Positions 27,474 through 38,241 of a stretch of 64,000 nucleotides of DNA are shown one piece after another. The position numbers and the translations under genes are program-made. A model generated the notes under the pieces. It was not told the origin of the DNA. It did no database searches and worked only from the letters and a program-made list of their open reading frames with translations. The stretch's first letter is position 1. The number at the start of each line of letters is the position of its first letter. The DNA is from Leptospira interrogans (GTDB taxonomy: Bacteria > Spirochaetota > Leptospiria > Leptospirales > Leptospiraceae), in assembly GCF_900156205.1 (NCBI RefSeq), contig NZ_FTNA01000002.1:163514-227513 (forward strand), given 5' to 3'.

Positions 27474-28124
27474 ATGTCGGCTATAAAATCAAAATCCATT
27501 TTTAAAAATGCCTTATTTTTTTTAGGAATAAGCGGATTGTTATTTTTGTTACTTTCTTGTTTTACTACAAAAAGTACAGATAACGAATCGATAAAATACG
27601 AATCGGTTCCTAATCCAGCAGGAGAAAACGAAGTTGTATTAAACGAAGAAGGCCAAGAAACAACTTTAAATACGGGAGATCCTGCTTCTTTTTTAAAACC
27701 TTCCAAAGACCCTTTAGAATATTTTAGAGTTCATATTTCGAGCGACGGTTATCAGCTACGTCAATTGAGAGGTTCTAAATTTATCAAAAGAAAAGTAGAT
27801 AAAGGGGGAGACGTTTTGATCAGCGAAGAATTGGCTCGTTATAACAAAATCAATTTTATAGACGATGGAATCATCATCGTAGTATTGAACGGAAATACGG
27901 GAGCATTTGAAACGATTCGTTTTAATACCAGGGTCCCCAGAATTAATGATCTCGCTAAAATCGTTCAAAACGACGTAACACGTTGGTCTATGGAACATTC
28001 CGAAGAAAAACCGGTTGTGACCAAATTTCAGATCCACTATTCTTTAGAATTAAAAAATAAAACCGGCAGCACTCGAGACGCGGTCAAAGAAGAATTAAAA
28101 AAAGAAGTGATTCGCAGAAAATAA
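27474..28124 (+). CDS. putative lipoprotein, 216 aa
   Basis: The leader has a basic N-terminus (MSAIKSKSIFK) and a hydrophobic core ending GLLFLLLSC, a good lipobox. The mature part starts with a low-complexity Thr/Ser/Glu linker, then a compact domain (about 85-200) with DGIIIVVLNGNTGAFETIRF and KPVVTKFQIHYSLEL. I recognise no family. It begins about 200 bases after mgtE on the same strand and may or may not share its transcript. Confidence 0.65.
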   Translation: MSAIKSKSIFKNALFFLGISGLLFLLLSCFTTKSTDNESIKYESVPNPAGENEVVLNEEGQETTLNTGDPASFLKPSKDPLEYFRVHISSDGYQLRQLRGSKFIKRKVDKGGDVLISEELARYNKINFIDDGIIIVVLNGNTGAFETIRFNTRVPRINDLAKIVQNDVTRWSMEHSEEKPVVTKFQIHYSLELKNKTGSTRDAVKEELKKEVIRRK

Positions 28125-28375
28125 TTAGCTATGATAACATTTTAGATTTCTATAAAATTCTCAGTATATACTAATCAAACACATAAAATAATACTAAAAT
28201 GATGAATGGGCAATTTTACTAAAGATACAGAAGTTCTAGATAACTACGTCTAACTCGAAATCGTTGGCCTTTTTGAAATGTTAGGTTTTTAAAAAAATTC
28301 AGCATAACATTATCTTTTTGTGTACGGATAATAAATTACTTAAAAAATTTGGAATATTTTTTAATTTAAAATCAT

Positions 28376-28477
28376 TAGAATTGTTGAAAAATTAATTCTC
28401 TATGGGTTTTCGTTGTATGAAAACGGTCGATTGAAGCGTTTTGTTAATTGTTGCTATGAAATTTTTCAACAACTCTA
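28376..28477 (+). mobile_element. family E MITE-like element, copy E2 (102 bp)
   Basis: Left end TAGAATTGTTGAAAAATT and right end AATTTTTCAACAACTCTA are inverted repeats with one mismatch over 18 bp. The interior has TATGAAAACGGTCGATTGAA, related to E1. Non-coding. Confidence 0.75.
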
Positions 28478-28633
28478 TTCAAAGAAAAACGATTGAACAT
28501 CATTCTCATTTCCTTCTAAAAACAACAGTCAATCAACGCTTTAGAAAGCCATAATATATTTTATCTAGTCAGTATTTCCAGAAAATCCTTCACTCTGCAA
28601 AAGCAACATTATTAAGCCAGTCTTTTTGTCTGT

Positions 28634-28729
28634 TAGAGTTGTTGAAAAATTCCATAGTTCTGATTAATAAAATTGTTTCTATTCGATCATTCATAAAACA
28701 GAAACAGAGATTCATTTTTCGACAACTCC
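28634..28729 (+). mobile_element. family E MITE-like element, copy E3 (about 96 bp)
   Basis: Left end TAGAGTTGTTGAAAAAT and right end ATTTTTCGACAACTC pair with one mismatch over 15 bp. The first 20 bases are nearly the same as copy E4 at 48984. Non-coding. Confidence 0.75.
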
Positions 28730-28849
28730 ATTAATTCTGTCTTTACTCTGAGTTTTTTTCTTGTACGCTTTTAGAAGTTTAAATAACTTACTCTAAATTA
28801 AAATTTACATTTTTTAAGTTGAGTAAATTCTATTCACTGAAAAAAGATT

Positions 28850-31381
28850 ATGGAAATTGAAAAAGACAAACTTTCTCATTTTTGGAGTTTAACTTCCAAC
28901 GAATGTCTAACACTTACCCAATCCAATCGAAATGGTTTATCCGAAGAAGAAGCAAAAAAACGTCTTCTTCAATTTGGTGAAAATAAACTTTCTTCTAAAA
29001 AAGAAACTACCGCAATTGGTTTATTTTTTTCTCAATTTAAAAGTCCGATCGTTTTACTTCTGTTATTCGCCGCTGGATTATCCGTAATCGTTCAGGACTC
29101 TGTAGACGCTACAATCATTTTAGGGATTGTTTTTTTAAGCGGTTTACTAGGCTTTTGGCAAGAAAAAGGAGCTATAAATGCGGTTCGCAAACTTCTTGCA
29201 ATGGTACAGATTCGAGTTTCCGTAATGCGTAATTCTTCCATTCGAGAAATTCCATCAGAAGAAGTAGTACCTGGAGACATTTTAAAATTGAGCGCAGGAG
29301 ATATGATTCCAGCGGATTGTATCCTACTTGAGTCCAAAGATTTATTTGTCAATGAAGCTACCCTTACCGGAGAAACCTTTCCCATAGAAAAATTCATAGA
29401 AACAATTTCCAAAAATTCTTCTCTTTCTCAAAGGACCAATTCCCTCTGGATGGGAACTCACGTAGTCAGCGGAGAAGCGATTGCACTTGTAATCCAAACT
29501 GGAAAAAAAACAGAATTTGGAAAAATATCTGAAAGATTAAAACTACGTCCCATGGAAACCGAATTTGAAGTAGGAGTTCGTAAGTTCGGATTTTTTTTGC
29601 TTCACGTTACTCTTCTTTTAGTCATAACTATTTTCATAGCGAACGTATTTCTTCATAAATCAGTTTTAGAATCTTTTTTATTTTCTTTAGCCCTATCAGT
29701 TGGACTAACCCCTCAACTTCTTCCTGCGATTATAAGCGTTAATCTTTCTCACGGCGCAAGAAAAATGGCAGAAAAAAAGGTAATTGTTAAACGACTTGCG
29801 GCTATAGAAAATTTTGGAAACATGAACATTATTTGTTCTGATAAAACCGGGACCTTGACCGAAGGAACTGTAAAACTACAATCTTCTTTAGATATATACG
29901 GAAATGAAAATCAAGAAGTTGCATTGAGCGCTTTTTTAAATGCTTCTTTTGAAACTGGATTTGTAAATGCAATCGATCAATCCATTCGAGAGAATTTAAA
30001 CTTCAATCTTTCCGGTTTTGAAAAAAAAGACGAAATACCCTATGACTTTCAACGAAAAAGACTCAGTATTTTAGTCTCTCATTCTGGTGGACATAGAATT
30101 ATAACCAAAGGAGCTCTTATAAACATATTAGAAATCTGTAACACGGCAAAATCTCAAGACGGATCTCAAATTGAAATCGAAAAAGTAAGAGATCAAATCC
30201 TACAAAGATACGAGACTTTAGGAGCAAAAGGATATAGAATTTTAGGAATCGCAGTCAAAGAAATCGGAGAACAATCAAAAATTGAAAAATTAGAAGAAAA
30301 GAATATGGTATTTTTAGGAATGTTATCTTTTTATGATCCTCCTAAAACAAAAATCAAAGAAACGATTACGAATTTAAAAAATTTAGGAGTTACTCTCAAA
30401 GTAATTACCGGCGATAATCGTTTTGTAGCCATGAATTTGTCTTCTCAAATTGGATTAGAAAATCCAAATATTCTTTCCGGACATGAACTTGAAAAAATGA
30501 GTAACGAAGCTTTGATCCATCAAGTTGGTAAGGTAAACGTATTTGCAGAAATAGAACCAAACGGGAAAGAAAGGATCATAATTGCTCTGAAAAAAGCAGG
30601 CAATGTAGTAGGTTATATTGGAGACGGAATCAATGACGTTTCTGCTCTACACTCTTCAGATGTTGGAATTTCCGTAGAAAAGGCGGTGGACGTTGCAAAA
30701 AACGCAGCCGATTTGGTTTTACTTGAAAAGGATCTAGAAGTTCTTGTGGACGGTGTTAAAGAAGGTAGAAATACATTTGCAAATACTCTAAAATACGTGT
30801 TCATGGCGACAAGTGCAAACTTCGGAAACATGTTTAGTATGGCGGGGGTTTCTATGTTTCTTCCTTTTTTACCCCTTTTGCCCAAACAAATTTTACTCAC
30901 TAATTTTTTGACCGATTTTCCAGAAATGACGATCGCAACAGATCGTGTAGATTCAGAAATGATTTCTTCTCCGAAACGTTGGGATATTTCCGCAATTCGT
31001 AAATTTATGGTAGTTTTTGGGATGGTAAGTTCGTTTTTCGATTATCTTACATTTGGAGTTTTACACTGGTTATTAAAAGTAAATCAAGATCAGTTTCGAA
31101 CTGGCTGGTTTATAGAATCTATCGTCTCCGCTTCTTTGATCGTACTTATAATTAGAACCAGAAATGTATTTTTTGTGAGTAAACCCAGTAGATCTCTTTT
31201 TTTAACAACTCTTTGTGTAATTTGTTTTACCATATCCATTCCCTATAGCCCTATCGCGGATTGGTTTGGTCTGGTTCCTCTTCCTCTTTCGTTTTTGGGA
31301 ATGTTGGTTGGGATTGTGCTTATTTACGGAATGGCTGCAGAAATAACAAAACGGATTTTTTATAAATTGGTTCCAATTTGA
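28850..31381 (+). CDS. mgtA: magnesium-translocating P-type ATPase (MgtA/MgtB type, P3B)
   Basis: An 843-residue inner-membrane ATPase. N-terminal cation-ATPase domain (FGENKLSSKK), actuator with LTGETFPIEK, phosphorylation motif SDKTGTLTEG with Asp331, KGALINILEIC for nucleotide binding, TGDNRFVA, and hinge GDGINDVSAL. The C-terminal membrane region has DFPEMTIATDRVD followed by SPKRWDISAIRKFM and SSFFDYLTFGVL, blocks typical of MgtA rather than Ca2+ ATPases. It should import Mg2+ when it is scarce, complementing MgtE 1.6 kb upstream. Slightly shorter than the roughly 900-residue enterobacterial enzymes. Confidence 0.88.
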   Translation: MEIEKDKLSHFWSLTSNECLTLTQSNRNGLSEEEAKKRLLQFGENKLSSKKETTAIGLFFSQFKSPIVLLLLFAAGLSVIVQDSVDATIILGIVFLSGLLGFWQEKGAINAVRKLLAMVQIRVSVMRNSSIREIPSEEVVPGDILKLSAGDMIPADCILLESKDLFVNEATLTGETFPIEKFIETISKNSSLSQRTNSLWMGTHVVSGEAIALVIQTGKKTEFGKISERLKLRPMETEFEVGVRKFGFFLLHVTLLLVITIFIANVFLHKSVLESFLFSLALSVGLTPQLLPAIISVNLSHGARKMAEKKVIVKRLAAIENFGNMNIICSDKTGTLTEGTVKLQSSLDIYGNENQEVALSAFLNASFETGFVNAIDQSIRENLNFNLSGFEKKDEIPYDFQRKRLSILVSHSGGHRIITKGALINILEICNTAKSQDGSQIEIEKVRDQILQRYETLGAKGYRILGIAVKEIGEQSKIEKLEEKNMVFLGMLSFYDPPKTKIKETITNLKNLGVTLKVITGDNRFVAMNLSSQIGLENPNILSGHELEKMSNEALIHQVGKVNVFAEIEPNGKERIIIALKKAGNVVGYIGDGINDVSALHSSDVGISVEKAVDVAKNAADLVLLEKDLEVLVDGVKEGRNTFANTLKYVFMATSANFGNMFSMAGVSMFLPFLPLLPKQILLTNFLTDFPEMTIATDRVDSEMISSPKRWDISAIRKFMVVFGMVSSFFDYLTFGVLHWLLKVNQDQFRTGWFIESIVSASLIVLIIRTRNVFFVSKPSRSLFLTTLCVICFTISIPYSPIADWFGLVPLPLSFLGMLVGIVLIYGMAAEITKRIFYKLVPI

Positions 31382-32017
31382 TAATATATCATTAAATACG
31401 TTCGTTTTTTAGAATATTCTAAAAATATAGACTGGTTTCATGAAATATAGAAGTAATTTTTGTTTTTTTGGATTCGTCTACTATTTTTGTACTATCCAAT
31501 AACGCTAAATCGGATCCATAAGCTACGATTCAGGCTGGATCATCTTTCCACAAATACAACCCCAAAAACTAAAAAGTATAGTCTCGGTTCTTTAAAACCA
31601 CTTGAATTTGTAAAATTTGGATAAATTATAGAGTTAGTTGATTGAATAACGTAAGATTTGATCTTTTAAAGAAAAGTATACTAGTATACTGTAGAAATTA
31701 TTTATTTTTGTCTACTCCAAGAAATACTTCACTTCAAACATTTCAACTTAGGAGTAGACAAAATCTTGAACTTTTGACGACAAATTTCTACTAAAAAGTA
31801 CATCTAACTGAATAAATATAGATTCATTTTTTATTTTAGAAAAATCGATTTCTTTTTAAATAATTATGTTATACTTTTTTATTAAAGCGCATCTAATTAT
31901 AAATTTCAGTAAAAAGAATTTGAAATTCCATTTAATTTTTGGTACTTTTATGTTTTGCAATTTGAAATCAAAGTAAATAATAACTTTGACACGATTTCAA
32001 AGCATAATTAGAAATTT
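31382..32017. other. intergenic region, A+T-rich
   Basis: Between mgtA and the hybrid kinase gene. Two direct copies of TCTACTCCAAGAA- and TAGGAGTAGACAAA-like sequence in opposite orientation near 31710-31760 could form a weak stem. Otherwise nothing recognisable; the kinase promoter is presumably near 31900-32000. Confidence 0.5.
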
Positions 32018-34516
32018 ATGATAAATTCAACCGATTTAAAACACAACGAATATCGGCTCATTTTCGAGTCTCTTCCTGGGCTTTACCTCATTCTTTTTCC
32101 AGATCTTAGGATCGCCGCGGTAAGTGACTCGTATTTAAAAGCCACAAATACAAAACGGGACGAAATTTTAGGCAGAGGAATTTTCGACGTTTTCCCTGAT
32201 AATCCTTCGGACCCAAATGCAGATGGTGTGGGTAATTTATATAGTTCTCTTTTATTAGTTTTAAAGGAAAAAATTCCAAACACGATGGCCGTTCAAAAAT
32301 ACGACGTTAGGCGACCAGAATCAGAAGGAGGAGGATTTGAAGAAAAATATTGGAGCCCAATGAATTCCCCGATTCTAAACGAAAAAAGAGAAGTCATATA
32401 CATCGTCCATAGAGTGGAGGAAGTCACAGAGTTTGTTCAACTTAAAAATAAGGGAAAAGAACAAAACAAAATCACAGAAGAACTTAAAAATCTAACCGTA
32501 TCTATGGAAACCGAAATTTATCAAAGGGCCCAAGAGATTCAAAAAAACAACAAAGAATTGATTAGGCTCAACGAAGAATTGACTCAGAGAGAAAGAGAAA
32601 TTCAGGAGGTTTATCAACGTTTATTCAATATGGATCAATTGAAATCTCAATTTTTTGCAAACGTAAGTCATGAACTGAGAACACCTTTGACTTTAATACT
32701 TGGCCCAACCAGAGCATTACTAAAGGATCAAGGAATTACTTCCACACAAAGGACATTTTTAGAAACAATAGAAAGGAATTCTTACACTTTGTTGAAACAC
32801 GTAAACGACCTTCTAGATCTTTCTAAATTAGATTCAGGAAAAATGACATTAAAATATTCGAATGCAAATCTTTCCGAAGTAATTCGTTATATTGCGTCCC
32901 ATTTCGATTCCATAACAAAAGAAAGAAATATAGATTTTGTTCTAATGATTCCAGAAAATTTTCCAATTCAGATGGATGTTTCTAAGGTGGAACGTATCAT
33001 TTTGAATCTTATATCAAACGCTTTTAAGTTTGTTCCAGATTCTGGCAAAATTCTTTGTGAGTTAAAAACAGAAGGTACAATGGCTTCTATTTATATAGCA
33101 GACAATGGTCCTGGAATTCCAATACATCTAAGGGATCAGATCTTCGAAAAATTCAGACAAATAGAAGAAGGGGATTCCCGTTCATTTGGAGGAACTGGAC
33201 TTGGACTTGCCATTGTAAAAGAGTTCGTAGATTTACATTTGGGTTCTATCGGAGTTTTTGATTCTTTTTTAGGAGGAGCTCTTTTTAAAGTGCAGATTCC
33301 AATTTATGCCCCTATTCATATAGAAGAGACAGAACAACCGGTCAAAACGGAAGAATTTGTTCCCGCTTTGATGAGTAGTATCAACGAATTGAAAAAGAGT
33401 AAAATCGAGACAAAAGAATTAACTAATTCTTACAATCGTTCTAAGGTTCTGATTGTAGAAGATAACGCAGAAATGAGGAAATATATTTTCAATACGTTAT
33501 GCGATGATTTTAATCTTTCTATGGCAGTGGATGGAAAACAAGGTTTAGAAAAGGCAATTCTTGAAAAGCCAGATATTATCGTTACAGATATTATGATGCC
33601 TGTGATGAGTGGGGACCAGATGTTAAAAGAACTGAAAAAAATTCCGGAACTTTCAGGCACTTATATACTTTTTTTAAGCGCGAAGTCAGATCAGAACTTC
33701 AGAATCAAACTACTTCAAGAAGGAGCTCATGATTACCTAATTAAACCTTTTACTCCCGAAGAATTAAACGTAAAAGTTCATAACTTTTCCGTTCTTAAAA
33801 AAACGATCGAAACTTTGGAAAACGCAAATGCAGACATGGAATCTTTCAGTTATTCGGTATCACACGATCTTAGAGCTCCAATTTTAGTAATCGAAGGATT
33901 TCTCCAAATCATCTTAGAAGATTTTTCTGAAAAGATGGATCCAGAAGCTCTGAGATCACTTAAGATCGTACATAAAAACGTGGTTTATATGAATCACCTT
34001 ATCCAAGATCTTTTGAGTTTTCATAAGGTTTCAAAAATAGATTTGCCAATCCGGTTGATAGAGATGGATAAAATGGTACAAGATGTAATAGCAACCGTTC
34101 TTCAAAATTATCCTAAAAAGAACTACTTGTTTCAAGTAGACGAACTACCGAACGCACTTGCAAACGGAGCTGCTCTCAAACAAGTATGGATGAATCTGAT
34201 TTCAAATGCGGTTAAATATTCTTCCACGAGAGAAACACCTTTCATCAAGATTGGTTTTGAGGAAATGGATGGGTTTAATAACTATTTTATAGAAGATAAC
34301 GGTGTTGGTTTTAATAAAGCTTATTCAAATAAATTGTTCAAGGTATTTCAAAGGCTTCACACACAAGAAGAATTTGAGGGAACCGGAGTAGGTCTAGCGA
34401 TAGTATCTAAAATTGTGCAACGCCATGGAGGTCAAGTATTTGCAGAAGGGGAGGTAAACAAAGGTTCTAAGTTTTCATTCACTCTTCCTAAACTTTCACG
34501 AAACGAAAACGTTTAA
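32018..34516 (+). CDS. hybrid sensor protein: PAS, histidine kinase, receiver and a second histidine kinase
   Basis: An 832-residue cytosolic signalling protein without membrane segments. In order: a PAS domain (about 10-135, EYRLIFESLPGLYLIL), a coiled coil (145-205), a HisKA with FFANVSHELRTPL (His218), a HATPase (NLISNAFKF to GTGLGLAIV, about 325-405), a receiver (KVLIVEDN near 476, phospho-Asp524 in VTDIMMPVMSG, Lys in YLIKPF), then a second HisKA with YSVSHDLRAP (His616) and a second HATPase (NLISNAVKYS, GTGVGLAIV). Two complete kinase cores in one chain are unusual. The receiver-kinase gene starts 38 bases downstream and is probably its partner. Confidence 0.9.
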   Translation: MINSTDLKHNEYRLIFESLPGLYLILFPDLRIAAVSDSYLKATNTKRDEILGRGIFDVFPDNPSDPNADGVGNLYSSLLLVLKEKIPNTMAVQKYDVRRPESEGGGFEEKYWSPMNSPILNEKREVIYIVHRVEEVTEFVQLKNKGKEQNKITEELKNLTVSMETEIYQRAQEIQKNNKELIRLNEELTQREREIQEVYQRLFNMDQLKSQFFANVSHELRTPLTLILGPTRALLKDQGITSTQRTFLETIERNSYTLLKHVNDLLDLSKLDSGKMTLKYSNANLSEVIRYIASHFDSITKERNIDFVLMIPENFPIQMDVSKVERIILNLISNAFKFVPDSGKILCELKTEGTMASIYIADNGPGIPIHLRDQIFEKFRQIEEGDSRSFGGTGLGLAIVKEFVDLHLGSIGVFDSFLGGALFKVQIPIYAPIHIEETEQPVKTEEFVPALMSSINELKKSKIETKELTNSYNRSKVLIVEDNAEMRKYIFNTLCDDFNLSMAVDGKQGLEKAILEKPDIIVTDIMMPVMSGDQMLKELKKIPELSGTYILFLSAKSDQNFRIKLLQEGAHDYLIKPFTPEELNVKVHNFSVLKKTIETLENANADMESFSYSVSHDLRAPILVIEGFLQIILEDFSEKMDPEALRSLKIVHKNVVYMNHLIQDLLSFHKVSKIDLPIRLIEMDKMVQDVIATVLQNYPKKNYLFQVDELPNALANGAALKQVWMNLISNAVKYSSTRETPFIKIGFEEMDGFNNYFIEDNGVGFNKAYSNKLFKVFQRLHTQEEFEGTGVGLAIVSKIVQRHGGQVFAEGEVNKGSKFSFTLPKLSRNENV

Positions 34517-34554
34517 AAAAGCGTCATAAAAATATTGAAAGTGGTACAACATAA

Positions 34555-35703
34555 ATGAATAAATGGAAATTCCTTTTCTTAGAAGATTCTTTAGTCGACT
34601 TGGAATTGATTCAAAGACAATTGAATCGAGCCAAAATCGATTATTATCCAATTCATGTCAGCGATTCGGAAGGATTCTCTCAGGCAATCCTGGATCAAAA
34701 GCCTCATCTAATCTTATCTGATTTTAGCCTTCCTAAATACGATGGATTCTCCGCTTTGAAACTGGCAAAGAAGATCTGTCCTACAACTCCGTTTATATTC
34801 GTTTCAGGTACTTACGGAGAAGAAGCGGCCATACAAACCCTTACTATGGGTGCAACCGATTACGTACTTAAAGATAGAATCGAAAAACTTCTTCCTGCAG
34901 TACAAAGAGCCTTACACGAATTAGAAGATCATGAATTACGAATTAAGGCTGAAAAAGAGAGATACGAATTAGAAGAACAACTTAGGCAAAGTCAAAAACT
35001 CGAGGCAATGGGAGTAATGGCTGGAACAATGGCGCATGAGATCAACAATCCTTTAATTGCAATTTCGGAATACGCGGCAATGATCGCAAAAGGAGAAGTA
35101 GATTCAGAAAAGGCAAAACAATTAGCTTCTAAAATCCGAGACGAAAGTGCACGAATTTCTACCATTATGAAAAACCTTCTCCGATTTTCCAGAGACGACA
35201 AAGGTTCACTTTATCCGGTAGAAGTAGGAGAAATACTTGTAAAACTAGAATCGATTACACAACAAATTTTTAAAATGAATCGGATAGACGCTTCTTGGAA
35301 AAACGTAGAACCGGGACATTCAATTCAATGTAGGGAAGGGCAAATTCTTCAAATCCTTTTGAACTTAGTCAATAACGCGGTGGACAGTTTAAACCAAAAG
35401 TATCCAGAATATGATACCGAAAAAAGAATCATTTTAGAAAATTCTATCGTAGAAGAAAATCATAAGAAATATGCTGAATTTTCGATTCAAGATTTCGGCA
35501 CAGGAATTCCAATCGACATTCAAAAATCTATATTTAAAACTTTTTTCACGACAAAGTCTGCTGACAAAGGAACCGGACTCGGTTTGTCGGTTAGTTTAGG
35601 AATTGCAAAAGAACACGGAGGAAGTTTGAATTTCGAAAGTGAACCCGGAAGATATACTCGTTTTTATCTGAGAGTTCCTATCTTCGACCCAAGTGTTCAA
35701 TAA
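34555..35703 (+). CDS. receiver-histidine kinase protein
   Basis: A 382-residue protein with an N-terminal receiver (FLFLEDS, phospho-Asp56 in LILSDFSLPKYDG, Lys in YVLKDR), a linker helix, a HisKA with GTMAHEINNPL (His161), and a HATPase ending in FTTKSADKGTGLGLSVS and LNFESEPG. Such receiver-kinase fusions let an upstream phospho-donor control a kinase. It lies 38 bases after the hybrid kinase on the same strand. No DNA-binding output regulator follows, so the output is unknown. Confidence 0.9.
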   Translation: MNKWKFLFLEDSLVDLELIQRQLNRAKIDYYPIHVSDSEGFSQAILDQKPHLILSDFSLPKYDGFSALKLAKKICPTTPFIFVSGTYGEEAAIQTLTMGATDYVLKDRIEKLLPAVQRALHELEDHELRIKAEKERYELEEQLRQSQKLEAMGVMAGTMAHEINNPLIAISEYAAMIAKGEVDSEKAKQLASKIRDESARISTIMKNLLRFSRDDKGSLYPVEVGEILVKLESITQQIFKMNRIDASWKNVEPGHSIQCREGQILQILLNLVNNAVDSLNQKYPEYDTEKRIILENSIVEENHKKYAEFSIQDFGTGIPIDIQKSIFKTFFTTKSADKGTGLGLSVSLGIAKEHGGSLNFESEPGRYTRFYLRVPIFDPSVQ

Positions 35704-35930
35704 TTGCCACCTTAATAAAAAGACAATGGTAATCCCCATAAGTTACTCTGTATTTGTAAGTTGCTAAATGTAGATAGATTTTTTAGAATCTTCATTTCTT
35801 TTTGAAATTTTAATTTTTTATAATATTCTTTTAATTCAATATACGTTCAACATAAGAAAATTAAAAAAAATGATAGTTCTGACATTTTTAGAATTTGACC
35901 GGTAAATCAGAAATTGCAGATATTCCCAGA

Positions 35931-36030
35931 TAGTTGTTGAAAAAATCCATATCTACGAGTTACAAGCAGTTTTTTATGGGTTCATTTTAATAAAAAAAAC
36001 GAAAGAAAATTAATTTTTCAATATTTCTAT
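35931..36030 (+). mobile_element. family E MITE-like element, copy E5 (degenerate)
   Basis: Begins TAGTTGTTGAAAAAATCCAT and ends AATTAATTTTTCAATATTTCT. The left end matches E3/E4 well, but the right end is eroded, so limits are approximate. Confidence 0.4.
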
Positions 36031-36216
36031 CTATGAAATTCGCAAGTAATTCGCCTAAATTTTCTTACGCCGAATTTACGTTAATTTAATATACTTTGAG
36101 TTTGTTTTAAAACTTAAAATGTAGGAACTCACACGTTTTATTAAGAATTTTCGTCCAAGCAGACATTTACTTAAAATCGTCATTTTGCGACTATCACAAA
36201 AATGAAAAAACTAATC

Positions 36217-36390
36217 TAACACGAGTTCGGCGTAAGAAAATGAGAAAGAATTTTCTAAAAGTATGAATTCCTACAATTTTAGAATTTGTTCGTAAAATCG
36301 TGATTTGCAGTAGTTCTCACATTTTAGGAATCGAGATCACAAATTTTTAGAAAAATGAACCATGAATTTCTTTACTTCGAACTCGTGTTA
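36217..36390 (+). mobile_element. family B inverted-repeat element, copy B1 (174 bp)
   Basis: Ends TAACACGAGTTCG and CGAACTCGTGTTA are a perfect 13-bp inverted repeat. The interior is the family core: GGCGTAAGAAAATGAGAAAG, AAAAGTATGAATTCCTACAA, TTTGTTCGTAAAATCGTGAT, and AAAAATGAACCATGAATTTC. Non-coding. Confidence 0.75.
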
Positions 36391-36494
36391 ATCTATAGAG
36401 AATCCTCAGAATATAATTTACAAATAATAGAATCTCGCAAAAAATATTCCCGAACAATTTCATATAACGTATAGAAAATGTTTTTTATTTCGGA

Positions 36495-37523
<1,029 letters not shown>

Positions 37524-37686
37524 AGATTCCTCTAAGAAAATGATTCCAACAGAGTTTTTTTGTGGGTCTGTGAATTCAAGCGAAAAGATCCCATAAAAAG
37601 TCTGAAAATGAAAACTCAAAAGAATCTTACGATTTTTTAGAAGGTTCTTATCCGATATTTGTAAGGAAGAAAGGAGTTAGTTTCCG

Positions 37687-38130
37687 ATGGAATCCTCAAT
37701 CAAACCGATCACACACAAGTATAAAATTACGGAAGACCCGTTTGAGGAATTTTCAGATCAAATGATTAGAGATATTCGAAATTCTTTGAGTAATGAAATT
37801 GTGGTCACTCATTTTTATTTTCAAGATTTATATTCTTATTTTAAACTTCTAGGAGAACAAAAATCTGGTGAAATCATAAAAGAGCTTAAACTCATCATAC
37901 AAGCTCATCTTCGTCCATATGATAAACTATATGTAGCCAATTCCAGATCCATGCTTACCTTGTCTCCAGATTGTAAAATAGAAGTTGTACAAGGAAGATT
38001 TAACGAAGTAGTATTTCAAGTAAACCATCTCATCGTAGATTATGAAATTCAATTTATGGAACTGGATTCTCCGATCGATTCGATCGAACCAATTTGGAAA
38101 CAATTGCTCGTTTCTTTCAAAAGTACCTGA
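37687..38130 (+). CDS. hypothetical protein, possibly a degenerate GGDEF-like domain
   Basis: A 147-residue soluble protein. Its pattern (VVTHFYFQDLYSYFKLLGEQ, SGEIIKELKLIIQAHLRPYD, then SRSMLTLSPD, and VDYEIQFMELD at the end) recalls the fold order of diguanylate-cyclase domains. The GGDEF signature itself is replaced, so cyclase activity is unlikely; this resemblance is my inference. The TTTCCGATGG start follows a GGAAGAAAGGAG Shine-Dalgarno. It precedes two further small genes on the plus strand. Confidence 0.6.
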   Translation: MESSIKPITHKYKITEDPFEEFSDQMIRDIRNSLSNEIVVTHFYFQDLYSYFKLLGEQKSGEIIKELKLIIQAHLRPYDKLYVANSRSMLTLSPDCKIEVVQGRFNEVVFQVNHLIVDYEIQFMELDSPIDSIEPIWKQLLVSFKST

Positions 38131-38241
38131 CACTTGTTAAGCGAAGTAGAATCGACCTAAAATTAAATCTTTTTCAAAAAATTCTTCAGAGAATGAACGT
38201 TTGTACCGTAAATTTTCACGAGGCAATTCTCGGAGGAAAGA

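Larger units (their letters stand above)
28125..28849. other. intergenic region with two MITE-like elements
   Basis: Upstream of the P-type ATPase gene. It holds family E copies E2 and E3, about 160 bases apart. A promoter for the ATPase should lie within 28740-28845, but none can be assigned with confidence. No gene seen. Confidence 0.6.
35704..36494. other. intergenic region with family B and E elements
   Basis: Between the convergent ends of the kinase operon and fbp. It has a degenerate family E copy (35931-36030), an isolated family B left end in reverse orientation (about 36055-36085) and the full B1 element. No gene seen. Confidence 0.6.
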
